The notes under the pieces were generated by a model. The model searched no databases. It had not been told where the DNA came from and was given only the letters and a program-made list of their open reading frames with translations. This document shows, in pieces, positions 44,266 through 56,327 of a stretch of 64,000 nt of DNA. The position numbers and the translations under genes are program-made. The first letter of the stretch is position 1; each line of letters opens with the position of its first letter. Source of the stretch: Amborella trichopoda (taxonomy: Eukaryota; Streptophyta; Magnoliopsida; Amborellales; Amborellaceae); assembly GCF_000471905.2 (NCBI RefSeq), contig NW_006499563.1:3465109-3529108 (forward strand), written 5' to 3'.

Positions 44266-47177
44266 TGGCTAAGTGTCTCGTTCTCACCCTCCGGATCTTG
44301 GATGATCGGGGGGCTCCCGTCTCGGGTTTCAAGGGAGACCCGGGACGTTTATGAGATCGCTCTCTCGAGAACCTCATTCGAAAATGGGGGCAAGTGTTAC
44401 CAACCGGTGAGAGAGGAATTTTAAAGGGGGGTTCGGGACTTACTCGAGCTAACTCGCGTGGGCGCCCTCTTAGATCACGAAGAAAGTCCCCCTAGTAATA
44501 AAACTAGTTTGAAATTGCCTCCCTTGGCTCGTATTCTTCTTATTTTATGCTTTTTTGCAATCACACATACATATGGAAAAGGTTATGGAACAAGTGGGTC
44601 AGACCTCACCCTTTTTCTCTCTGATGAACGCTCACAAGCTTGCACATTCAAAAAGAATAAAGAAATATGGGGGGAGAGAAGAATTCGACCAAGCGAGAGA
44701 ATCAGAGCAATGGCTAGGCAGATTGATAATTGGCCTAACATGGCAGCAAAACAGGCTCGGTAACGAAGACTGGCTCACGGGATCACCACTAGACGTTATT
44801 ACTAATATCGACCAGCTATGCACGATGGTCGGCCTGTCGTTGCAGTAAAGCGGGCCAAGTGATATTGGTGCAACAACATGACGGCTAGATGACAGGCCTG
44901 CCATGAGATGCTAACCTCAATCCCTCTTGGTCGAACACAAGAGTATCAGAGGAATGGTTGAAGAGAAGAAGGGATTAGTCAGAAGGACAGAGGAGAAGGG
45001 AGAGAGGAGGGAGAAGAGGGGAGAGAAGATGTAGTCGGTGCTAGACATTGCTGACTGGTTCAAGAGATAAGGAGAGAGGAGGTTGTCGGAGCTAAGTCTC
45101 ACCAACTGACAGAAGAAGAGAGGGAGAAAACCAGTCAGTGCTAGGTCCTGTTGACTGATAGAGGAAGAGAGAGAAAACCAATCGACGTAAGGTCTCGCCG
45201 ACTGACAAACGAAGAGAAGGAAAATCGGTCGGCACTAAGTCTCACTGATTGACAGAGGAAGAGAGAGAAAACCAGTCGTCATTAAGTTTCATCAAATGAC
45301 AAAAGAAAAGAGAGAGGGCCCAATCAGTGCTAGGTCTCGCTGACTGACAGAGGAAGAAAGAGAAAACCACTTGACGTTAGGTCTAGCCGACTGATAGAAG
45401 AAGAGAGAGGAGACCAACAGATGCTAGGTCCCACTGTTTGAGAGAGAAAGAGAGAGAAGGCCCAGCCGACGCTATGTCCCGACGATTGACAGAGAGAGGA
45501 AGCCAACCGGTACTAAGCCTCACTAACTGAGAGAGGAAGAGAGAGAAGGCCCAGTCGGTGCTAAGTCTCGTCGACTGACAGAGAGAGAGAGAGAGGAGAC
45601 CAACTGGCGCTAAACCTCACCTATAGACAGGGGAAGAGAGAGAAGGCCCAGTCAGTGCTAGGTCTCATCGATTGACAGAGAGAGACAGAGACAAGAAAGA
45701 GAAGAAAGAGATAGAGATAGAGAAATGAGAGGAGAGAGAAAGAGAGAGAAAGAGAAAGAAAGAGATAAAAGAGAGAGAAAAAGAGAGAAGGGCCAGTCAG
45801 TGCTAGGTCCCGTCGACTGGCAGAGAGAGAGAGACAGAGACGAGAAGAGAAGAAAGAGAAAGAAACAGAGAAAAGAGAGATGAGAGAAGAGAGAGAGAAG
45901 AGAGAAAAGAAGGAGAGAGAGAGCGAGGAGAGAGAAAGTTTCCTACCCGAAGGGTACCGACCCTTTCTTCTCTCTCCTCTCTCTCTCTCTTCAAGACGTA
46001 CTCACAAGCTCAAACAGGGAATCAAAAATTTTATTTAATCTTCAAACCATCAACTGAAGGGCAAGTCGTCTTTTTACAATTAGGCAGTGCCTGTTTATAT
46101 AGAATTGTGCCCAAACATTAGTGGATTAATCAAACTTAGACCTATTTACTGAAAATTAAGATTTAATTGAATTAAAAGAAATTTTAAAAATGGGTGCTAA
46201 AGGGCTTTTTTGCCCCTGCCTAACAATGTGTGAAATTCCAGAATAGTCCCAACAGTCTCCGAAACTTGTGTGATCTTATGTGGCTGACCCGCGATTGCTT
46301 TGATACCCGTTTGATTGAAATATTATTTTTTTCTTGTAGGGCTCCATATGGCGATCATTTTGATACCAACTTTGAGCCATGAATTATGTTTTTGAGCCAT
46401 GATCATGAGACTTGAAATCTGACCGTCCATCATGTACGAGATTCTGACCAATGATAGCCCTGGACCTTACGCACACAATGGAATTGGTTTCGCGTTGATT
46501 CGTTGCCTGAGCATCGTGATTTTTTTCATCGAACGAGGCATGTCGCTGCTGAATTTTCTGCAATTTCTTCATAGATCAACAACTTCTCTTTAGCTTTTCT
46601 CCCTGTTGGGACATCGTCTCTGGATGCGCCACATATCGAATTGTTCGTCTTGATGAGACAAATACGATCACCAAATTTGGGAGCGAGGAACAAATGAGTT
46701 ATGGGCCCTGAAAGTGACTTCCCATGACTATTAAAACAACCACTTTTGATGGTGTTTTGGTGCAATGAGGCCACATGGGAATACTGTGCGACCCCTCTTG
46801 TTTCAATGTTTTGCTCATATCTTTGTTCTAGAGTGTTCGATTAAGCTGAAACTTAGCCCATAGGGGTTTTCAACCTTGCCGGATCCAATGATGGTGGTCC
46901 GACATTGATTTGAGACATCAAAAATATAGTTCCAGTTGTATGGTCCATTTTAGGGTGTTCGAGACCAAATTTGCCGAAATTATTTCTTTGTGTTCACTAC
47001 CTTAGAAATGTCTAATCACGATGAAACCCTGCAGGTGGTCTTTTGAAGTGCTGACAAAGATCTTGACCCATTATGGGGGTATTATGAGACTGTCAGGAAT
47101 TTCCACTGTTTTGGAGGTTTTATTGACCTGCTTCTTATTAGAGACCAAGGTTATAAAAAATATGTTCAAATATAAAC
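44266..47177 (-). mobile_element. Tat 5' LTR, reverse element
   Basis: Minus-strand homologue of 1-137/15511-18393 over its full length. The 5' end lies near 47177, where repeats of a neighbouring element begin (GCCAACTGTGTTTC). A TATA box (TATATAAA) sits at 46101-46094, the CT-rich tract (seen as GA) at 45960-45670, a minisatellite at 45830-45050, and the conserved 3' end with GAGAGCGATCTCATAA and AACCCGAGAC down to 44266. Gag of the same strand follows, so this is the 5' LTR of the 38635-44265 element. Confidence 0.78.
45050..45940 (-). repeat. Minisatellite and GA-rich tract in LTR of reverse Tat element
   Basis: About 13 units of 55-65 bases with GACTGACAGAGGAAGAGAGAGAAAACC and CGGYGCTAGGTCTCGYC on the plus strand, followed by GAGAGAGAAAGAGA tracts (45680-45940). 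It occupies the same place in the LTR as the arrays at 17040-17560 and 52290-52945 but has a different unit. Confidence 0.82.
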
Positions 47178-47359
47178 GCCAACTGTGTTTCTAAGGCCCA
47201 GTGCTGGCTGCGTATCCTAGGGTAGGCTCCAGCTACGTTTCTGAGACCCAGCGCCGGCTGCGTATCCTAAGGCTAGCGTCAGTGTCGGCTGTGTTTCCAA
47301 AAGGCTAACACCGGTTGTGTGGTCAAGACCCCTCGCCACCACCACTCTTCACCTTCTGG

Positions 47360-47520
47360 TGACTCTTCGTTACCAGTGACCCTTCGTTTCCCTGTGATTA
47401 TTCACCTCACGGTGACCCTTCGTCTCCCTGCGATTGTTCACCTCTCGGTGACCCTTTGTCTCCCCGCGACTGTTCACCTCCCAGCGACCATTCGCTGCCA
47501 GTGACCGTTCACTCTGCGAC
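47360..47520 (+). repeat. 36-base tandem repeat in left arm
   Basis: About four units of CACCTCWCGGTGACCCTTYGTCTCCCYGCGA. The short proline/leucine-rich frames over it are products of the repeat. Confidence 0.7.
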
Positions 47521-47945
47521 CTCTCAGTTTCCCACCAAAATCTCCCATCTCCTATCAGAAACCCACGGTGATGCCTTCCCGTTCCTGCACACCGCTAAAA
47601 AACTACCAGAAGCCAGTGGAAGCTCTCAAGCAAGCCCCCTACTGCAACTTCAGCGCTTTCCCTGGTACTCTAAAACTACTGTCGAAATCTTTGAAGCTCC
47701 CTGATGAAGCCCCTGTTACCCTTGCCGAAAAAATCCTGCAACCTCACGAATGCACCTGCGCTCCCTCCGGTGCTCTCTTTTCTCAGCCGGAACCTTCTCC
47801 TGGTTGCCAACAAACTCTTGCAAACCCCACTCAGATGCTCTGTAGGCTCACCAAAATTCTTGCGGGAAGCTCTCTCTCACTATTAAAACAATATGCCTTA
47901 GCCTTTTTACCTTCGGTAAAATGGTAAAAATGAGGTTTACCCCCT

Positions 47946-47952
47946 TTTATAG
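47946..47952 (-). promoter_or_regulatory. Antisense TATA-like element, left arm
   Basis: On the minus strand CTATAAAAGGGGGTAAACC, followed about 25 bases on by TTTTACCGAAGG. The same pair occurs on the plus strand at 59628 in the other arm. It is antisense to the Tat element it lies in. It could be the promoter of an antisense ORF, as known for Grande-like Tat elements, or of a nested LTR. Confidence 0.5.
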
Positions 47953-48325
47953 GCAAAGCTTCCCTGAAGTGCACCCCAAAAAACAAGAATGCCAGTCAAG
48001 TCCTTGAAGGCCAAACGACGATGAGCCGGACCTGGTCGAGCTTATACGCGAGGCCCGAATGGAATTTTACTGTCGCCCCTGAAAACTCAAGCAACAAAGA
48101 CCATGACCAGGTCGAGCTCAGGCCCAAGGCCTAAACATTAACATGTACCCAGCGCCGACTGGGTCTCAATGACCCAGTGCCGGCTATGTTCTCGATGGCT
48201 CAGTGCCAACTGTGTTTTAAATGACCTAGCGCAGGCTGTGTTCTAAAAAACCCAGCACTAGCTGTGTTCTCCAAAGCTCAGCGCTGGTTGTGCCAAGCAC
48301 CAACTGTGTTCTCAAATCTATTGCT

Positions 48326-48430
48326 GTGTGTGTTGCCACTGTGCACGATTAGCACCGCGTGTGTTGCCACTGTGCACGATTAGCGCCGCGTGTGTTGCCA
48401 CTGTGCACGATTAGCGCTGCGTGTGTTACC
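48326..48430 (+). repeat. 31-base tandem repeat
   Basis: Three near-identical units of GTGTGTTGCCACTGTGCACG followed by ATTAGCRCCGC. Each contains the small palindrome GTGCAC. High identity suggests recent expansion. Confidence 0.85.
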
Positions 48431-49029
48431 TCCCCCTGTGCTAAGCATCGCACGTGTCAATGACTACTACCATTCAAAGTCCACTGCCTTGTGTGTTATA
48501 CTTCTCATGCTAGTGTTGTGCATGTTCTAGCGCCGCGTGTGCAAGAACCTGGTCACCGCTGTGTGTGTCCTACCACTATCCCTAGTGGAGTTGCACCCAT
48601 GCCATGACTCGTCATCCTCAGTGAAGTTTTACCCAGGCTGATGCACCCAGGCTGAGACTTGTCATCCCTAGTAAGAGTCACACCCATAAGGCAGCTCATT
48701 ATCCCTAGTGGAGTTAGGAACATTCTTACCTCTTCAACGCCTAGTGGGTATGTTTCACACCAAGTCCTTATTCCTTTACTATCTTGTCCTCGAAGGTGTC
48801 AGATTACCTTCTATAAAGCCTATTCTCCATGGAGTCTCACTTTTTACCCTTTGGGAGTCACACTCAAACCCTAATCCCCAGCAAAGTCCGCTTCTCTTAG
48901 CCACTTCTCGTAGGGCCACCATCTCCATCTAAATCCCTCTGCTTGTGTATGACCTACACTACTTTATCCCTAGGGAGTCAAATTACGATTCATAGATCTA
49001 TTCCCCATTAAAGCATCACGCACATGGAA

Positions 49030-49260
49030 ACCCACACAAAGGTCCATGCAGCATGACCCTAAATTGCACAGCCATGGTCCAAACTATATGATCTTAAAAC
49101 TATACTAGAGGTCTAGTTGCACACCTTAAACTGCATGGTCCTAGCTACATGACTTTAAATTGCATAGCCACGGTCCAAGCTATATGACCTTAAACTATAG
49201 TGAACGTCCTGACCGCATGACTATAAAAGGCTTCGAACAGGTCCAGAACGCATGACCCTA
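49030..49260 (-). repeat. 35-base repeat (few units), left arm
   Basis: Reverse-strand versions of the AGTTTAAGGTCATGCAGC..GGACCATGGCTGTGC unit that forms a long array at 57840-59130. Only about five decayed units are seen here. Confidence 0.7.
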
Positions 49261-50444
49261 AACACGCCTTCACAAAAAAAATAAAAAATAATGGGCATGG
49301 TGTATACCTGGACAAGGGAACGCCATGAGTAAAAATGACGGACAGGCATGGTCACTAAACCATGAGTTAAAGAGTTCCGGGAAAATAAAAACCCGGGCAT
49401 GGTGAAAACCCGAAAGGGCACCATGAGTAAAAATGGAAGAATAAGGGTGAACATGGCTGAAAGGTCATGGGTAAAAGTGCCCCAAATAAAAGGAAGTTGG
49501 TGAAAACTGTCTTTACGACACTGTTTCCCAAGTCCAAGTAAAAACCCATAAAGGGTGCTTGGATCAATAAACAGGTTGATGCAGCACTCACCTCTACAGG
49601 CAGCTTCAGCCCACATTCTAAAAAAGAAATCCCTAGTGTCGCAATACCAGGATCTAAAAATATGAGCATCAAGGAAAAATTTCGACAGGCTGAGTCCATT
49701 CATTAAAAGGACTTGAAAGATAGAAGACTCACTAAGAAGGCAAGACAAGTATCGTGAAGAAGAGCATTATTCCCACAAGGTCCCTAACACACTTCAAGAT
49801 GCTGAAGATGCCACAAGAAAGCCAAGTCAGCCAGACCTTGGACCTATTATGCGCAATGGGATTGAGCCCTCAGGGGATGCCTCGGACAAAGAAGAGAGGT
49901 ATCCTATTTGTTGAAACTTCTAACAGCGGGTAGGGGTTATACCCAAAGCCGGTCACCTCGATAACCTAAGATATCCTATCCGCTAAAACATACTGCTGCA
50001 CAACATAGACGGATACCAACCAAAAGCCCTCCAGCAGACCATCCAGAACAAATAACAAAAAAAAATCCTCGAAACGTGGACCAACACCATATGATATAAA
50101 AACCCATACTAAAATGGGAAAAGTGCCCTTCAGCACCACTTGACTGCCAGACGGGCCTGATTCATACTAACGAGATCCGTACAAAATCCTCGACTATCAG
50201 AAATAAAAAAAGTCCATGTGAGGGTGAAGACTTTGATAGGATTCCTCAAAACAGTCTCTTCTCCCCCTTAAGTTTCCACGGACGGACTTGTACATTGCAT
50301 CCAAATGTCTGAGCATCCTAGTTACAGCATTGCGTGGATCTCCTCGAAGTTCACGTGGTCCTATGACTAGGAAGAAAAAATGTAATAAAGCAGAAAGAAA
50401 TTTTTTGAATGTTGTCCTTCTCGCTTCTCTTGAAGCACAACATT

Positions 50445-53400
50445 TGTTGGGGCAAGCTGTTTGAACACATTTATCAGCACCTTGAGTCCTCGATGCGGAA
50501 TAAAAAGAGAAACATGTCAATAAAGGCTTGACATACAATGGAATTCTTGACATTCTTAGAATTGCCCCAGAACGGGTCAAAATCTTTTTAAGCACTCCAA
50601 AAGGCCACCTGCCAAGTTTCCTCACAATCCAACATGTCTAAGGTAGCGCAGACAAAGAAAAAATTTCAAAAAAATCAGCCTTGAGCACCCTGAAACAGAC
50701 CCCATAACTATAACTCTACTTTCGGTGCATCAAATAACTATGGGACCACCGCCATTGGATCCAACACGGTTGAAAACCCTTACGGGTAAAGTTTTGGCTT
50801 AATTGGATACTCCAGAACAAGGTTATGGGTAAAAAACTGAAAAGGGGTAAGCCACACACTATTCCCGTGCTCCCTCCCAGCACCAAATCACCATTAGTGG
50901 TGGCTGATTTTATAGTTTCGGGTAGCAACTTTGAAGACCTGTATCTCACTCATCTTGAGTTGAATCGTGCTCAAATTTGGTGAGCATGTTCGTTTTGTCA
51001 AAATGAGCATTTTGATATGTGGCACTCCCCGTGACGTTACCCGAGTAGGGAGAACAACTAGAGAGAAGTTGGCTATTGGTGAAGATAGCTGCAAAAAATT
51101 CAACAGCAGCATGCCTCTTGAGCAGCCATATCATGGCGCTCGCGTACCTGATCGACGTGAAGCTAATTGCATTATGTACGTAAGGTCCGAGAATAATCCT
51201 CGTGTATGATGAATAGTTGGATTTGGCTCGTAATGGCATCAAAGTTGCTGCAGATTCTAGCCACCAGATTTTCAAATTCCAGTAAAAAACCCTAGATGAC
51301 AAAATCTGCGTTCGGACATGAAATTGAGCTTCGTTTGTCGTAATGTGATCCCGAAGGCTTGCTCAGTGTATTTCAGTGAAGAAACCAAGGAAAAACATCA
51401 CGGAACAATCACACTATCGATCGAAAGTTTTCAAGATCTATGCAAATTTCTAGTCGCACGATTGTGGTCCAAAACGCGATCCACGGCTCGAAGTTGGTGT
51501 CAAATCGATCGTCATGCCGAGCCCGACAAGAAAGAAATCATCTTTCGTCCAAAAAAACGTCGGAGCAACCCTGAATTATCCATGGAAGATCACGTAAGTT
51601 CTAGGGCAGCAACATGGATAGTGTTGGAATATCATTTATTGTTGGGCAAGGGAAAAATAGTCCTTTTGCACCCATTTTTTGAATTTCTATTAATTCAATT
51701 AAATTATAATTATCATCAATTTAGGTAGGTTTTTTGGCGTACACCCATGTTTGGGCCCAATTCTATAAGTACATACTAAACACAATTGTCAAAGGACCCT
51801 TGATTTTTCAATCTCATCAATAAAATTTGGGAGTTTTTATATTGGAATTGTGGGCACTTCTTGGAGAGAGACAAAGGAGAGGGAAGAAAAGGTATGGTAC
51901 CCTTTAGAGAAGGTGACTTTCTCTCTCCTCGTCTCATCTCTCTCTTTCTCTCCTCTCATCTCTTTCTTTCTCTCTCCACTCGTCTATCTCTTTCTCTCTC
52001 CTATCATCTCTCTTTCTCTCTCCTCTCGTCTATCTCTCTCTTTATCTCTTCTAGTCTATATCTCTCTTTCTCTCTCCTCTCGTCTATCTATCTCTTTCCT
52101 CTCTCTTCACTAATCTTCTTTATTCACTTTCCTTCTCTCTCCCTGTTCTTTCTCTTTCTTCTCTATTCATGCATGGTGGAGCGTATCGCCGTGTGTGATG
52201 TCTTCCTACTTTTAAGACATAAACAGTAAGCTGGGCCTTAACTCGAGTGGCAGGTCGCACCTCTGTCAAAGTTCCATTGTCTTCCCCTGTGTAATGGATG
52301 GTGGAAGCTCATCGCTGTCCATTTTTTCTCCCTTTTCTTAATCCTATGTCATGGACGGTGGAAGCTCATCGTCGTCCATGTTTTCTCTCTCTTATTAATC
52401 CTATGTCATGGATGGTAGAAGCTCATCGTCGTCCATGTTTTCTCTCTCTCCTTAATCCTGTGTCATGGACGGCGGAAGCTCATCGTCGTTCATGTTTTCT
52501 CCCTCTTCTTAATCTTGTGTCATGGACGGCGGAAGATCATCGACGTTCATGTTGTCTCTATCTTCTTAACTCATTTGACATGGACGGCGAAAGCTCATCG
52601 CCATCCATCTTTTCTCTCTTCTCCTTCCTCTTTCATGGATGGTGGAAGCTCATCGCCGTCCATGTTTTCTCTCTTATCTCTCCTCTGTCTTCGACGACAG
52701 AAGCTCATCGCCATCCATGTTTTCTCTCTCCTCTCTCCCGTGTCATGGATGATGGAAATTCATCGCTGTCCATGTTTCTCTCTTGTCTCTCCTCTGCCAT
52801 GGATGGTGGAAGCTCATCACCATCTATGTTTTCTCTCTCTTCTCATTCCTCTGTCATGGACAGCAGAAGCTCATCATCATCCATGTTTTCTCTCTCTCCT
52901 TGCTCCTTTGTCATGGATGGTGGAACCTCATTGCCGTCCGTGTTCCCCTTCTCTCTTCTCTCTTTCTTCCACCTCCTTCCTTCTCTCCCTTTTTTCTTCT
53001 TCCCTCTTTTCTCTTCTTTATCATTGCTACTCTCTGCTTCTTTTCCTCTCTCTCTATCCTTTCTTCTTCTCACATGCATGACATTGGTAGTATTGTGCAT
53101 GCCTCTCTTTCCCTCTCTTTTTTCTTCTTTCCCTCTCGTTTGAACAAGAGAGGCTAAGTTGAACACTACCATGATAGTCTTATCGTCTAGAAGTATTGTC
53201 GTTGTGCCGGTCTTAGTTACCTTGCCCGTTTTACTGCCACGATAGGCTAGCCATCATGTTAGGTCGGCTGGTGATCATTCTATTGTCTAATAGTCTTACC
53301 GTTATGTTGGTCTAGTTACCGTGCTTGCCTTGCTACCACGCTGGATCAATCACTTGTTGGTCTAGCTACTGCGTTAGTCTAGCCACCTAGTCAAGCTCTT

Positions 53401-53573
53401 ATGTTCCCCATTAGTCTATTCTGTCTCTTTCTTCTTCTTTCATTTATCCTCTTACCCTTTCTTCTTGTAAATGTACACGCCCGTGCACATTCACTCAAAA
53501 ACAAGGTGGAATCCTTTCGGCCCACTTGTCTTAAAAAATTAACCATGTGTGTATGTTCACAGAAATAGGAGAG
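50445..53573 (+). mobile_element. Tat 3' LTR (left arm, 3' end interrupted)
   Basis: Probable start TGTTGGGGCAAGCTG at 50445. Body as in copy 1, with CACCCATGTTTGGGCCC before TATAAGTA at 51764, the CT-rich tract 51910-52170, and a minisatellite 52288-52945. It ends at about 53573, corresponding to base 18125 of copy 1, so the last 270 bases are missing. At 53574 the 3' end of a reverse-strand LTR of the same family begins. The long serine-rich frames (281 and 188 codons) lie over the tracts and are not genes. Confidence 0.75.
51910..53140 (+). repeat. CT-rich tract and hairpin minisatellite in left-arm LTR
   Basis: 51910-52170 and 52940-53140 are CT-rich. 52288-52945 has about 12 units of 50-60 bases, each with CATGGACGGYGGAAGCTCATCG and CCGTCCATG followed by TTTTCTCTCTC. 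The unit's ends CATGGACGG and CCGTCCATG are mutual complements, so every unit can form a hairpin. Confidence 0.85.
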
Positions 53574-56327
53574 TGGTTAGGAGCCTCGATATCGCCCTCT
53601 GGATCTAGATGATCTGGCGGCACCTATCTCAGGTTTCTAGTGAACCCGAGATTTGAGATCGCTCTCTCGGAGCATTGCTCAAGAGCAAGGCCAGGTATAC
53701 CAACCGATGAGAGATGAAATTAAGGTGGGTTTGGGACTTACTCGGGCTAGCTCGCGTTGGCGTCCTCTTAGATCACATCGAAAACCCCCCAGCTACTTTA
53801 GCTGGTTCAGAATCGCCTCCGTTGATCTGTAATCTCCTTATTTTTCTGCACAACACTTCTATGGTTAATTTGAAGGACAAGTGGGTTGAAGAGACCTGCC
53901 CTTGTCTTAGGGCAATGCTGATTCGTGTGGCTAAGAATGTGAGAGGTTAGGATGATGGAGTTTTGAGCAAAGGTCGAAAAGAGAAGAACACTTGATGAAG
54001 GGACGAGGCTAGCTTGATAGCCGGACTGTAACCGACTCGGAGTGGTAGCAAGACAGGCATGGTACTCAAGACCAGCACAACGGCAAGACTACTCAAAATC
54101 GAGGCCGATATGGCGGTGTTAGGCTATATCAACCCTTAATCAAATGAGAAGAGGAGAGAATGAATAGAAGGCATGCGATGGCAGAGACCTAACGGTGCTA
54201 AGCGTCGCCACCCATGATCGTGGAGTAACAGCGTCACGACCCTTGGACGACGTAGACACTACTGCTAGCGGCATGAGGGGAGCAGAGAACTACGGACGGC
54301 TTTAAGCATTACAATTGGCAACACAAGAAGGCAATGCAACCCTGTGCGGGCGGCGATAGCCTCTCATGTAGCACGCGATGATAGTTCTTATGAGGCACAC
54401 GACGGTAGGCGTGGGATGCAGGGGGAGCGGCGATGAGCACTGAAAGCACAAAGGAGGATCGCAGACGGTGATAAGCATCGCACACACGAAGAAAGCTCGC
54501 TGGTGGCAATAGACATTGTTGAGACCTCTTGCGGGCGACTATACATGTCGCTGTCTGCGATAGGCGCATGGCAAGGAAAGACCCTTCCCAATGGCAATGA
54601 GTTTCGTCGTCTGCGTGCTTCACTGAATGCGTCTACGGATGATGATGAGCAATGTTGTCTGCAAGCCTCACTGAGGGGTAGAGATGGACGAATAGAAGGA
54701 GAATGAGGCTTGCGCTTGGCGTTGCCATTGCCATGTGCAACCTATGAAACCACAAGAAAGGCATGAACGACACTGCCACTGTCGTGCATGACCTCTGAGG
54801 GGAGCTCAGATGGAGAAGAGGAAGAAGAAGGAGAAGAAGAGAGATAAGAAGAAAAGAAAAAGAAGAGAGAGAAGGTTTACCTTGAGCCTAGGGCTACCGG
54901 TCCAAAATTTTCTCTCACCTTACTCTCTCTCCAAATGTGACCCAACAATGAGAAGAAAGAGAAACTTTATTTAGTAAAAACTCTCTCTTTGTGTATTCTA
55001 TGTGTGTGTATTGCTTCCAGTGTACAATGATGGTACGTGATATTTATAGAATTTGCCCCAAACATGGGTGGATGATCAAAAGTAACCCTAATTGCATAAA
55101 ATTAAGATTAAATTGAAATAAAATAAATTAGAAAATAGGGTGAAAAATGATAGATTTGCTCCTTCCTAAAAGTTTTTGGAATTTTAGAACAGTCCCTCTA
55201 TTGCCCTAGAACGTGCATAATTTTTCATGGATGATCTGGGGTCTTTTTGATGCCTAGTTGATCGAAAGATGATTGTTTTCTTGTAGGCTTGACATGACGA
55301 TCGTTTTGATACCAACTTCGAGCCATGGATCGTATTTTTAGCGCATGATCATGTGACTTGAAATTTTAATGGATCTTGAAACTTCAGATCGATAGTGTGC
55401 TCGTTTCTTGATGTTTTTCGATGATTCTTCACTGAATCACACTAAGCATGATGTTACGATCACGGGGTAACAAACGCAGCTCGATTCCGTTCTCAAACGA
55501 AGGTTTTGAAACTTTGGAATTTTGGCCAGAAACTGAAATTCTAGTGATAAAATTTGTAGTCGCTTCGTCGGCTTCGTGTGTAGAATCCGACCGTTCATCG
55601 TGCACGAGTTCGGGTCAGAGATAGACCGAGACCTTATGTACGCGATGAAATTGGTTTCACATCGATCAGGGTTACGAGCGGCGTGCTTTGGCCACTCGAG
55701 CGAGGCACGATGCTACTGATTTCCTTGCACTTTCTTCGCGGATCAACAACTTCTCTCAAGATTTTCTTCGCGCTCAGGCGTGCCACATATCAAAACGCTC
55801 ATCTTGATGAGACGAATACGCTCACAAAATTTAAGCTTGATCCGACCTCGGATGAGTGAGATATGAACATCAAAACTCACTGGTCGTGACTATCCCTATA
55901 ATGGTGTGGAGTTGCAGGGTAGCCGTACGAGAATTAGTGCGGCTTCTCCTGTTTCACTCTTTTACCTATAACGTCTTCTTGAAGTGTCCCTTCAAGCTAA
56001 AATTTGACCCCTGGGGGATTTTAACTGTGCTGGATCCAATGGTGGTGGTCCCACAGTAAATTGAGACACTGAAAATGTAACTTTAGTTATAGGTTCATTT
56101 CAGGGTGCTAGAGGCCGATTTTGCCAGAATTTTTTCTCAGTCTGCACTGCTTTAGACATGTCAAAATGAGACAAAACATGGTAGAAATATTTTGAGTGTC
56201 CTCAGGACGAACACGATCCGTTTTGGGCCTATTCTGAGATAGTCGGGATTTCCACTATTTGCTAGGCTTTTTATTAAGTGGGGGCCCAATGATGATGAAA
56301 CATATCTTCCAACAGCATGCCCCACCA
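53574..56327 (-). mobile_element. Tat 3' LTR, reverse element (right arm)
   Basis: Minus strand: probable start TGGTGGGGCATGCTG at 56327, TATA box TATAAATA at 55048-55041 after CACCCATGTTTGGGGC, a GA-rich tract (plus-strand view) at 54800-54870, a decayed repeat region 54000-54700, and the conserved end with GAGAGCGATCTCAAAT and AACCTGAGAT to CCTAACCA at 53574. It is complete and abuts the truncated left-arm LTR, as expected if this element inserted there. The small frames at 54302-54706 have no known domain. Confidence 0.75.

Larger units (their letters stand above)
47178..50444 (+). mobile_element. 3' noncoding region of a forward Tat element (left arm)
   Basis: Inverted homologue of about 56330-60300. 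It contains decayed repeats with CAGYGCCGGCTGYGTTCTC (47185-47310, 48150-48310), several short minisatellites, an antisense TATA box at 47952-47946, GCATGGTGAAAACCCGAAAGGGC (49398) and a lead-in to the LTR at 50445 with GAAGCACAACATT. Its pol has been separated from it; the reverse Tat LTR at 44266-47177 interrupts it on the left. No real coding frame is seen; the frames at 49221-49748 are in repeats. Confidence 0.6.

Noticed and set aside
49221..49748. 175-codon minus-strand frame
   Set aside because: The inverted arm (57000-57300) keeps only broken parts of it, and it spans the repeated GCATGGTGAAAACC words, so I see no sign of selection.
52298..53157. 281- and 188-codon frames that look like repetitive proteins
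   Set aside because: They are translations of the hairpin minisatellite in the left-arm LTR, open in overlapping frames, with no codon signal.
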